The translations under genes and the position numbers were made by a program. 64,000 nucleotides of DNA from JBLZUR01 sp048565625. Lineage in GTDB: Bacteria; Pseudomonadota; Alphaproteobacteria; Sphingomonadales; Sphingomonadaceae. The DNA is taken from assembly GCF_048565625.1 (NCBI RefSeq), contig NZ_JBLZUR010000001.1, positions 134,141-198,140 of the forward strand, read 5' to 3'. A model generated the notes under the pieces. The model worked only from the letters and a program-made list of their open reading frames with translations, was not told the DNA's origin and did not search any database. Shown one piece after another: positions 42,331 through 49,708 of this stretch. Each line of letters opens with the position of its first letter. Position 1 is the first letter of the stretch.

Positions 42331-43851
42331 TCAGAATAGGCCGAGCGCGTGCTCGTCATAGGAGACGAGCAGATTCTTGGTCTGCTGATAATGATCGAGC
42401 ATCATCCGGTGGTTTTCACGCCCGAAGCCCGATGCCTTGTATCCGCCGAAGGCGGCATGGGCGGGGTACTGATGATAGCAGTTGGTCCAGACCCGCCCGG
42501 CCTCGATCGCGCGGCCGAGCCGGTAGGCGGTGTTGCCGCTCCGGGTCCAGACGCCCGCGCCAAGACCGTAGGCGGTGTCATTGGCAAGTGCGATCGCCTC
42601 CTCGACCGTCTTGAACGTGGTGACCGACAGGACGGGACCGAAGATCTCCTCCTGGAAGATGCGCATGTGGTTCTGACCCACGAACACGGTCGGCTGCACG
42701 AAATAGCCCTGGTCGAGCGCACCGCCCGGCAGCGCCCTGGCGCCACCGACCAGACACTGCGCGCCCTCGGCCTTGCCGATATCGATATAGCCCAGGATCT
42801 TGTGGAGCTGGTCCTCCGACGCCTGCGCGCCGACCTGGACCGACGGGTCGAGCGGATCGCCCTGGCGGATCGCGGCGACGCGCGCCACGGCGCGCTCGAT
42901 GAAGCGGTCGAAGATCGACTCATGGATCAGGGCGCGCGACGGGCAGGTACAGACCTCGCCCTTGTTGAAGGCGAACAAAGTAAAGCCTTCGAGCGCCTTG
43001 TCGAAGAAGGCATCGTCCTCGTCGAGCACGTCCGCCATGAAGATGTTGGGCGACTTGCCGCCAAGCTCCATCGTCTGGGGGATCAGATGGTCCGCCGCGG
43101 CGTGCATGATCTGCTTGCCGGTGACGGTCTCGCCGGTGAACGAGACCTTGGCGATGCGCGGATTGGCGGCGATCGCCTGGCCAACGGTCCGTCCCGGGCC
43201 GGTAACGACATTGAGCACGCCGGGCGGCAGGATGTCGGCGGTGAGCTCGGCGAACATCAGCAAGGTGAGCGGCGTCTGGGATGCGGGTTTGATGACGGTG
43301 CAGTTGCCCGCCGCCAGCGCCGGGGCGATCTTCCACGCCGCCATCAGCAGCGGGAAGTTCCACGGGATGATCTGGCCGACGACGCCGAGCGGCTCGCGGA
43401 AATGATAGGCGATGGTGTCCGCATCGATCGTCGAGATGCCGCCTTCCTCCGCCCGGATGCAGCCGGCGAAGTAGCGGAAATGGTCGATCGCGAGCGGCAC
43501 GTCGGCAGCGCGCGTCTCGCGGATCGGCTTGCCATTGTCGATCGTCTCGGCAAGTGCCAGCAACTCCAGATTGTCTTCGAGCCGGTCGGCGACGCGATTG
43601 AGAATCCTGGCGCGTTCGGCGGGCGCGATCCTTGCCCATTGATCCTTGGCGGCGTGCGCCGCATCGAGCGCGCGCTCGACATCTTCCGGCGTCGACAGCG
43701 CGAACTCTGCGATCTGGGCGCCATTGATCGGGCTCGTGTCGGCGAAATACTCGCCGCCCGCAGGAGCGCTCCAGCGGCCTCCGATGAAATTATCATAGCG
43801 GTGTCGGAAGGAGGCCGCCGCGTTAATGGTCCCGATCGCCTTCTCGAACAT
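42331..43851 (-). CDS. NAD-dependent aldehyde dehydrogenase
   Basis: A 506-residue ALDH with PWNFPLLMAAWKIAPALAAGN, the catalytic Glu in MELGGKSPNIF, the catalytic Cys in GEVCTCPSRALIHES, and FGPVLSV. It resembles the acetaldehyde/ethanol-pathway AldB/ExaC group (YHQYPAHAAFGGYKASGFGRE in parts). First gene of the ald-adh-copA2-copB2-MFS operon; the 250-bp region upstream contains no ECF element like those elsewhere. Confidence 0.92.
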   Translation of the reverse strand: MFEKAIGTINAAASFRHRYDNFIGGRWSAPAGGEYFADTSPINGAQIAEFALSTPEDVERALDAAHAAKDQWARIAPAERARILNRVADRLEDNLELLALAETIDNGKPIRETRAADVPLAIDHFRYFAGCIRAEEGGISTIDADTIAYHFREPLGVVGQIIPWNFPLLMAAWKIAPALAAGNCTVIKPASQTPLTLLMFAELTADILPPGVLNVVTGPGRTVGQAIAANPRIAKVSFTGETVTGKQIMHAAADHLIPQTMELGGKSPNIFMADVLDEDDAFFDKALEGFTLFAFNKGEVCTCPSRALIHESIFDRFIERAVARVAAIRQGDPLDPSVQVGAQASEDQLHKILGYIDIGKAEGAQCLVGGARALPGGALDQGYFVQPTVFVGQNHMRIFQEEIFGPVLSVTTFKTVEEAIALANDTAYGLGAGVWTRSGNTAYRLGRAIEAGRVWTNCYHQYPAHAAFGGYKASGFGRENHRMMLDHYQQTKNLLVSYDEHALGLF

Positions 43852-44103
43852 AACCTGACTCCATCTCTATCGATGGCCTGACGGAGTAATCTCTTTGCCC
43901 GGGTGGCCTATAAGTAAGTTCCGCAGAAGGTAGTCTGGTATCGGGGTCGCGGGCTTGAGGGTCAGACACGCCAACAGAGCCGATGACTATTCATCGACTC
44001 CTGAACGTATTCGCGCACGCCTGATCGGAATTATGCCGAGACAGGCGTTACTCGGCCGAGTCTTCTTTTGGCGAGGGCGGCGCTTGGCATTCCAATTCTG
44101 GCG

Positions 44104-44433
44104 TTACGCCCGGACGCACTTTAGGCTCACCCAATCGCCTTTCTGAAGCGTCCCGTCCCTCACGCGGAAATGAGCATAATGGTCGTCGAAAATCTGGTCG
44201 ACTTCGACATGACCGACAAGACGGCGGTGGCGCGGCGTTGCGTGATAGACTTCGAGTATCTGCCCGATGTGCGCGCCATCGGCCTTACCCAGGCAGGCCA
44301 CTGTGCCGCCCGCATCCATACGGACGATCTTGCCGCGCATGAACAAGCTATGGCCGATACCCTGTGCGAGGAGCGGCGTGCTGCCAAAGAGCAGAAAGCC
44401 AACAGCAGCACCGACGCCAAGATGTTTTCGCAT
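44104..44433 (-). CDS. Small exported protein, paralogue of the 52.9-kb gene
   Basis: A 109-residue protein with a signal peptide ending PLLAQ, then GIGHSLFMRGKIVRM, CLGKADGAHIGQILEVY, RRLVGHVEVDQIFDDHYAH and VRDGTLQKGDWV. The same pattern is found in the 118-residue product at 52.9 kb. The glycine-bounded strands suggest a small beta-barrel. No function is known to me. The pair brackets the reductase/storage cluster. Confidence 0.75.
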   Translation of the reverse strand: MRKHLGVGAAVGFLLFGSTPLLAQGIGHSLFMRGKIVRMDAGGTVACLGKADGAHIGQILEVYHATPRHRRLVGHVEVDQIFDDHYAHFRVRDGTLQKGDWVSLKCVRA

Positions 44434-44518
44434 CGCTGTTTCCTCTGTCAAGTCAGACGCTCGGACCCGGTTTTGAAAGCTGGGAGCACGGGGCGACGCT
44501 GGGCATCGTCAAAGAACT

Positions 44519-44544
44519 GGCCCGCCGCGGGGGAACGGCGGGCC
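44519..44544. terminator. Hairpin terminator downstream of the His/Met-rich gene
   Basis: A perfect 9-bp stem, GGCCCGCCG and CGGCGGGCC, with an 8-base loop, lies 37 bp after the stop of the leftward gene ending at 44581. On the minus strand it is followed by AGTTCTTT. It may also protect the next gene from read-through. Confidence 0.6.
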
Positions 44545-44580
44545 CTCAGCCCCTGGGGTCTGTTCTCGGGGCTGGAAACC

Positions 44581-44982
44581 TCACATGTCGCTCATCGGCT
44601 TGTCGGCCATGGGCTTGGCGGTCTTCTTCTTCGCCGCCGGCTTGGCCTTCTTCATCGGCATCTTGCAGCAGCCACTCTTCGCCTTACCGGCCATGCCCGA
44701 GCCGTTCGATGCAGGCGAGCCGCCGGACATGCCGGCCATCCCCGACATGCCCTGTTGATCCTGCTGGGCCGGTTGCCCCTGCTGCTTCTGCGCGCCGGCC
44801 TGATGATCCTTCATCATCTGATCGTGCATCTGCTGCCCGCCATGATCCATGCCCTGCTGGTGGGCATGGGCCGGCGCAGCCTGCGCGGGCGCGGGCGTCG
44901 ACTGGGCGAGAGCGGTGCCGGCGGCGAAGGTTAGCGTCGCGAAGAGGCTGACGGGCGCCGCGAGAAATGTCGTCTGTCGCAT
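44581..44982 (-). CDS. Exported Gln/Met/His-rich protein with Lys-rich tail
   Basis: A 133-residue protein: signal peptide ending GTALAQ, then a Gln/His/Met-rich part (HAHQQGMDHGGQQMHDQMMKD) and a C-terminal GCCKMPMKKAKPAAKKK segment with adjacent Cys. The composition fits periplasmic copper binding. ATG 44982 is preferred to the long upstream open frame. A 20-bp element like that before the next gene is found about 90 bp upstream. Confidence 0.7.
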   Translation of the reverse strand: MRQTTFLAAPVSLFATLTFAAGTALAQSTPAPAQAAPAHAHQQGMDHGGQQMHDQMMKDHQAGAQKQQGQPAQQDQQGMSGMAGMSGGSPASNGSGMAGKAKSGCCKMPMKKAKPAAKKKTAKPMADKPMSDM

Positions 44983-45070
44983 TGAGGGTCTCCGAGTGTT
45001 CTTCCTGTTGCCCGATCGACGTTCCGATCCCGGCAATTCCGAAGCTTCAATGCTGCTAGCGAGACGCTGT

Positions 45071-45090
45071 CTGTATACGTAAGTTACGAA
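45071..45090 (-). promoter_or_regulatory. Shared 20-bp element upstream of the 44.6-kb gene
   Basis: On the plus strand CTGTATACGTAAGTTACGAA; 17 of 20 bases match the element at 45698-45717. Both stand about 90-110 bp before leftward genes for small His/Met-rich exported proteins. The TACGTATA core also occurs near 53.3 kb. Likely a promoter or operator. Confidence 0.5.
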
Positions 45091-45208
45091 TCGAAATCCG
45101 ATCGGCCGTGTGCCTGCTGGAGCAGGCGCGTAAAATGATGATCCGGGATCGATCAAAAATGTGACCCGGCCTGGTTTTCTCGTCCTGAGACCGGCCAGAA
45201 AAGCGATT

Positions 45209-45232
45209 GGCCCGCCGTGGGAACGGCGGACC
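45209..45232. terminator. Hairpin downstream of the 45.3-kb gene
   Basis: Arms GGCCCGCCG and CGGCGGACC (one G-T pair) with a 6-base loop, nearly the same hairpin as at 44519-44544, at the same position after the related small gene. No strong T-run follows, so termination strength is uncertain. Confidence 0.5.
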
Positions 45233-45300
45233 AAGGCTTCGGTTGAAAGCGGCCATGATCTTGTCCGTCAACCTTGTCGTCTGATGGAATGATGGCAGGG

Positions 45301-45591
45301 TCAGCAACCACCGTCCGACCTGTGTGACATGCCGGAGGCGCCGTCCTGGTCCTGCGAATCCCGCATCGCCATTCGATGGCCCTGCATCATCTGGCCGTGC
45401 ATCTGCTCCTTACCGTGAGCCATGCCCTGCATGTGGGCAGGATCGGGCTGGGCAGGCGCCGGCCTGGCCTTGAGGGTCTCCTCAAGATCGGGCATGCCCG
45501 GCGGCATCCCGTCCGCCAGCACCGGTCCGGCACTGACGGCGAGGAAGCCGAGAGCTGCGAGCGAAGCGATCATTGCCGTCTTCTTGCGCAA
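45301..45591 (-). CDS. Small exported Met/His-rich protein
   Basis: A 96-residue protein starting at a TTG (45591) with GAAGGA upstream. Signal peptide ends GPVLADG; the mature part is Met/His/Gln-rich (HMQGMAHGKEQMHGQMMQGHRMAM) and ends SDGGC. It shares layout, upstream element and downstream hairpin with the 44.6-kb gene, so the two probably arose by duplication. Presumed metal-binding; not demonstrated. Confidence 0.65.
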   Translation of the reverse strand: MRKKTAMIASLAALGFLAVSAGPVLADGMPPGMPDLEETLKARPAPAQPDPAHMQGMAHGKEQMHGQMMQGHRMAMRDSQDQDGASGMSHRSDGGC

Positions 45592-45697
45592 GTATCCATT
45601 CCTTCAAGTCTGGGTTTCCCGTTCGATCGAGCATATGCCCGGTCGATTGTCGCCCCTTCCGGAGCTTGCCCGTGAAATGGTGTCACCTTCCGCCTTG

Positions 45698-45717
45698 CTG
45701 TATACGTAATGTGCGAA
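45698..45717 (-). promoter_or_regulatory. Shared 20-bp element upstream of the 45.3-kb gene
   Basis: On the plus strand CTGTATACGTAATGTGCGAA, matching the element at 45071-45090 in 17 of 20 positions; it lies 107 bp before the TTG start. Confidence 0.5.
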
Positions 45718-45819
45718 GTCCGTCTCTGAGATGGCCATAAATTATCGCACTGGCATCGTTGTTGTGCCGATGTGTAACTATGGTTCGGACTCGAGAGCAG
45801 GACAGGTCGGCAACAGTGA

Positions 45820-47121
45820 CTAATCCATGGCGGCCAGCAGACGCTCGAGAGGAATAGTGGCAAAAGTGGTGAAGCTGTCAGCAATGGCATAAGGCAGTAC
45901 CAGCACCCGATTATGTACCATCGCGCCGCAGCTGTAGGCTACGTTTGGCACATAACCTTCGCGCTCATCCATGTCCGACCGCAAAAGCGGTAGCTTCGTC
46001 CGCGCCAGCAGCTTCGAGGGATCGTCACGGTCCAGCAGGCACGCCCCGATGCAATAGTTCCGAACGGCGCCGACTCCATGAGTTACGACCAGCCAGCCTT
46101 CGTCGATCTCGATCGGCGATCCGCAATTACCGATCTGGACAAACTCCCAAGGCCAGCGAGGTTCGATGGCTTTCGCTCCGCCACTCCAGTCGTGAATGTC
46201 CGCGGACGTCAGGAACCAGATATTTTCGTTATCCTCGCGCCCAAGCATGGCAAAGTGCCCGGCAATGCGTCGGGGGAAAAGCGCCATGCCCTTGCTACCG
46301 GTGGCATCCCCACGCAGCGGTCTGAGTTCGAATGTCCGGAAGTCCGGCGTGGACAACAACTCCTGCCGGACGGACTGGCCGCTAAATGCCGTATATGTAC
46401 CGAAATAGGTGGCTCGGCCATCGTCGTCCAGGAAGCGGACCAAGCGAAGGTCTTCGATGCCACCACGCTGGCTGGGGGTTGTCGGAAAGATCACGATCTC
46501 CGAGAGATCGTGGCTGCCATCGCACTTGATCCGAATGCCCGCGTCCGGCCCGTCCTCGCCGGAGATGTTTTCAGTCTCCAGCACGAGCGGCATGGGGCTC
46601 GGAGGATTGATTGCTATGGTTCCGTCCGCGGCGCAAAACCCGGTGCGAAAGGTGACGGAGGAGATATGCCCCTCGCCCACGCCTCGCAGGGAAAGAATGA
46701 ATCGGAGAGAGTTTTCAGGTACAGCAGACTGATCAGGATGCAGGACGATGCTCGGATTGAAAAGCGCTGCTGCCTCATAGGAATATTCGTTGCAAAAATG
46801 GGCACCGATCAAGAGCGCCTGTTCATGGGTGACCTCGCAATCACAGACGATGATGCCATCAACCTCGTGGAACCGCCGCAAAAACAGGGACGGAACCTCA
46901 CGATGCCTTCCCGAGAAATCATCAAGAATGCGTTGCAACTCATCGTGGAGCGATGCTGGGTCGAGCGCCAGGACGCGGTCGGCGATGCGCTGCGCACGTG
47001 GCTGATCCGGTACCGCATATTTATAGGTTTCCGTCGACGGCATATAGGGTCTGATCACTACCCTTGCTGGATTGGGGCGGAGCAATTCGGGTAGCCGGTT
47101 GACAAATTCGGCGGTTGACAC
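45820..47121 (-). CDS. Glycoside hydrolase family 130-like protein
   Basis: About 433 residues, soluble, no signal peptide. The five-bladed propeller pattern of GH130 mannoside phosphorylases is suggested by FNPSIVLHPDQ, SLRGVGEGHISSVTFRTG in parts, GIEDLRLVRF, TYTAFSGQ, KGMALFPRRIAGHFAML, and VTHGVGAVRNYCIGACLLD. GTG 47121 with GGAG six bases upstream is preferred over TTG 47133. It is not obviously connected with copper; the 254 bp between it and the Csp gene show no gene. Confidence 0.78.
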   Translation of the reverse strand: MSTAEFVNRLPELLRPNPARVVIRPYMPSTETYKYAVPDQPRAQRIADRVLALDPASLHDELQRILDDFSGRHREVPSLFLRRFHEVDGIIVCDCEVTHEQALLIGAHFCNEYSYEAAALFNPSIVLHPDQSAVPENSLRFILSLRGVGEGHISSVTFRTGFCAADGTIAINPPSPMPLVLETENISGEDGPDAGIRIKCDGSHDLSEIVIFPTTPSQRGGIEDLRLVRFLDDDGRATYFGTYTAFSGQSVRQELLSTPDFRTFELRPLRGDATGSKGMALFPRRIAGHFAMLGREDNENIWFLTSADIHDWSGGAKAIEPRWPWEFVQIGNCGSPIEIDEGWLVVTHGVGAVRNYCIGACLLDRDDPSKLLARTKLPLLRSDMDEREGYVPNVAYSCGAMVHNRVLVLPYAIADSFTTFATIPLERLLAAMD

Positions 47122-47375
47122 TGACTTCTCCAATACAGATCGACCGTGGAGCGTTCACGCAATCGTAAAGATGGTGCTCGGCATTACCCGACTATCGGGT
47201 GGCGGCACGGAAGGCTCCGGCGATGGCGGGTGCGATGATTTCCGCCGTTGCCGGATACTCGGACTTTGTGCCACGTGCCATGATCGCTGTCCTGGCGTAG
47301 TTGTCGGACACACAAGCTGTGACCGGGGGCTCTGGCCTGAACGTGACTATGTGGGGCACGTGCGAAGCGCGCCGC

Positions 47376-47813
47376 TCAGCTCGACATGTCCGCCATCGTT
47401 CGGCAGCTCGCCGCGCATTTCTTGCAGGTGGCCGAGCAACGCGCGATCCGCTGGTCCGCGCTATGGCGTCCGCATTCCTCGGCGCAGCGCTCGCAAGCGT
47501 CGGCGCAGGCGCGGCAGACGATGCGGTGCAGGGCAGATTCCCGCAGCATCGAGTTGGCGGTCGCCTGGCACAGTTCCGCACAGTCGTTCAGCATGGCGAT
47601 CAGCGACGCCGTAGCTGACGCGCCGCCTTGCTTCGTCAGCCAAGCGGCGGTTTCCAGGCACATGCGGTGCGAAGCCACGCAATCGTCGATGCAGTCCGTC
47701 ATCGACATCGCCATCCCTTCCATTCGATGCTGCTGCGCCGCCGCCGGCGCAGCCAGCGTTCCGGCGGCGGCAAGGCCGGCGCCCGCCATCAGCAATTCGC
47801 GTCTCTCGATCAT
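47376..47813 (-). CDS. Csp1-like copper-storage four-helix protein (Tat-exported)
   Basis: A 145-residue protein with a Tat-like signal (ERRELLMAGAGLAAAG...AAAQ) and fourteen Cys spaced along helices: TDCIDDC, RMC, NDCAELC, VCRACADACERCAEEC, RCSATCKKCAASC. This matches the Csp1/four-helix-bundle copper-storage family, where Cys side chains line the core and hold many Cu(I) ions. It is the last gene of the reductase operon, 17 bp after DUF1622. Confidence 0.85.
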   Translation of the reverse strand: MIERRELLMAGAGLAAAGTLAAPAAAQQHRMEGMAMSMTDCIDDCVASHRMCLETAAWLTKQGGASATASLIAMLNDCAELCQATANSMLRESALHRIVCRACADACERCAEECGRHSADQRIARCSATCKKCAASCRTMADMSS

Positions 47814-47830
47814 GATGCGCCTTCCATCTG

Positions 47831-48274
47831 CTATCGCTTGAGCGCTGTGCCGCATCCGGCGGCCTCAGCCGTAGCCGGCGACCCATCCGACGCCGCACGC
47901 GCCTTCTCCCGCGCCATCCGGGTTTCCTCCCAGGGCCAGTGGCCGTTGATCTCGACCCCGAGCGAGATGCTCAGGAAGGTCCGCACCAGCACAAGCCCGG
48001 CCAGCACGATGAGATCGTCGAGCGTCGGGTTGATCACCAGCGACTTGACGATGTCGCCGGCGACCAGAAATTCCAGGCCGAGCAGGATGCTGCGGCCGAG
48101 CGCCGATCGGAACGCGCTATAGGCCTCGGTTCGGTCGCCCGCCCTCGCCCGCCGCGCAAACAGAAAGGTTGCGAGCCCCGCGCCGACCAGGATGGTCAGC
48201 GTGCCCGCCAGTTCCAGGCCGATCACCGCGAGCCGGAAGAAGGCGCTCAGCCAGTCGGCCTCAATGGTGATCAT
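47831..48274 (-). CDS. DUF1622 membrane protein
   Basis: A 147-residue protein with three hydrophobic helices (LAGTLTILVGAGLATFLFA, RSILLGLEFLVAGDIV, LIVLAGLVLVRTFLSISLGVEI in parts) typical of DUF1622. The ATG at 48274 lies inside the end of the heptaheme cytochrome gene (14-bp overlap). No function is known. Confidence 0.8.
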   Translation of the reverse strand: MITIEADWLSAFFRLAVIGLELAGTLTILVGAGLATFLFARRARAGDRTEAYSAFRSALGRSILLGLEFLVAGDIVKSLVINPTLDDLIVLAGLVLVRTFLSISLGVEINGHWPWEETRMAREKARAASDGSPATAEAAGCGTALKR

Positions 48275-48983
48275 ACCAGCCTCGCTTGCGGATATTGTTG
48301 AAGCTGTCGGTAGCGTGACAGGCATAGCATTGGTCGACGCGCGCCTTCGACCCGGCTGCGCGCTGCGAGACCATGCTGAAATGCTCCATGAAGTGACTGG
48401 GCGGCGCCTTGTGGCACTCGGCGCACTGCGTCGAATTGACCGATGGATGGCGGTAATTGGCGATCTTCCAGCTGTCGGTCTTGTGACAGCTCGCGCAGTC
48501 GGTGCCGAACAGGCCCTGGTGCGGATCGCGGAACGCATGGCAGCTCGCGCAATTGAGCGCGGTCTCGGGGGTCAGGCTTCGAGTGTTTGTCGACATGCCC
48601 GCCAAAGGCTGCCGCCACTTTGCCATGTCGAGCAAGGCGGCGTGATCCATGCGGATGATGCCGCGCTCTCCCTCATGTTCGACGTGGCAGGAGGTGCACT
48701 GCGTCGCTTTCGCGTGGAACTGCGTCGACTGCTTCGTCCCGAAATCCGTGCCCGCATGGCAGGTGAGACAGGTCCGGGTTTCGACGCCCTTGCCCGGCGT
48801 GTGGCAGGCCGTGCATTGGCCGGCGAAGGACTGGTGGGCGCTCGAGAGCGGGCCGGGCGCTACGAGCTGCGCCACCAGGCCGGCATCCCTCGGCGCGTCC
48901 GATCGCATCCGGATCGCGACCGCGGCGACCATCACCAGCAGGGCTGCGATGAAGACGGCATAGGAAAGACGCTGCCAGCTCAT
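48261..48983 (-). CDS. Membrane-anchored seven-heme c-type cytochrome
   Basis: A 240-residue protein with one N-terminal membrane anchor (LSYAVFIAALLVMVAAVAI) and seven CxxCH heme motifs: CTACH, CLTCH, CTSCH, CASCH, CASCH, CAECH, CYACH, with many extra His as distal ligands. It faces the periplasm and should pass electrons. It overlaps both neighbours, so it is made together with the b-type membrane protein and DUF1622. Its electron acceptor is unknown. Confidence 0.88.
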   Translation of the reverse strand: MSWQRLSYAVFIAALLVMVAAVAIRMRSDAPRDAGLVAQLVAPGPLSSAHQSFAGQCTACHTPGKGVETRTCLTCHAGTDFGTKQSTQFHAKATQCTSCHVEHEGERGIIRMDHAALLDMAKWRQPLAGMSTNTRSLTPETALNCASCHAFRDPHQGLFGTDCASCHKTDSWKIANYRHPSVNSTQCAECHKAPPSHFMEHFSMVSQRAAGSKARVDQCYACHATDSFNNIRKRGWYDHH

Positions 48984-49708
48984 AGCCAGCGCAGCCCGTA
49001 ATAGATCGCCGCGCCGACGTGGAGCGCGAGCAGCGCGAAGATGAGACAGCCCAGCAGGATGTGCAGGAACCGCCACCGCGCGAACAGGGTGTTGGTTGCC
49101 TCTTCGGCACGGATCGCGAATTCGGTATCGGCCAGCGCTGCGGCGATCCCCGCCTTGTCCTGGGGGCGCTGGCCCGCGGACGCATCCCCGGCGACGAACA
49201 GATAGCGCTTCCAGCCCGACAGCGGCGGGGCTGCGGTATCGGCCTGCGTCGGCGCCGCCGGCTCCTCGAGGAAGGCGGCGCGAAGCGAGGCCAGTTCTGA
49301 CCTGCGTCCGCGCAGCGCCCGACCAAGCTGGGCAAGCAGGTAGCGGCCGATGAAGCCGGTGATGACCGTCATCAGCAGGAGGACGGTCAGAAGCAGGCCG
49401 ACCGGGCTTTCGAGCTTGTGCGCGGCGTGGACCAGACCCAGGATCGGCGCCAGCACGCCGGCATAGATGTGGATGGCGAGCAGGGTTGGCTTGCTGACGA
49501 CCCGGGAGAGCGCCTTGTCGACCCAGGCGATGTGCTTGGCCGCGACATAAGGAAGCGTCAGCAGCATCAGCACGAGCGCTGCGATCCCGATGATCCCGCC
49601 GGCCAGGCTACCCGGAAAGCGGGGCGACACATGCACGAGATAGCCGAACGGGAACAGCAGCAGGAACGCGACCAGCAGGCCCACGGCAATGTCGCTGCGT
49701 TCGCGCAT
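48980..49708 (-). CDS. Bis-His membrane cytochrome-like protein (ferric-reductase-like)
   Basis: A 242-residue protein with about five membrane helices. Two of them carry His pairs exactly 14 residues apart: IHIYAGVLAPILGLVH and LHILLGCLIFALLALH. H-x13-H pairs bind two stacked b hemes in ferric reductases and NADPH oxidases. A soluble loop of about 90 residues lies between the pairs. The start overlaps the reductase stop (TGATG). Heme binding is inferred from spacing only. Confidence 0.75.
   Translation of the reverse strand: MRERSDIAVGLLVAFLLLFPFGYLVHVSPRFPGSLAGGIIGIAALVLMLLTLPYVAAKHIAWVDKALSRVVSKPTLLAIHIYAGVLAPILGLVHAAHKLESPVGLLLTVLLLMTVITGFIGRYLLAQLGRALRGRRSELASLRAAFLEEPAAPTQADTAAPPLSGWKRYLFVAGDASAGQRPQDKAGIAAALADTEFAIRAEEATNTLFARWRFLHILLGCLIFALLALHVGAAIYYGLRWL

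Noticed and set aside
47192..47281. Possible 29-codon frame downstream of the Csp gene
   Set aside because: Too short and without a ribosome site or family resemblance.
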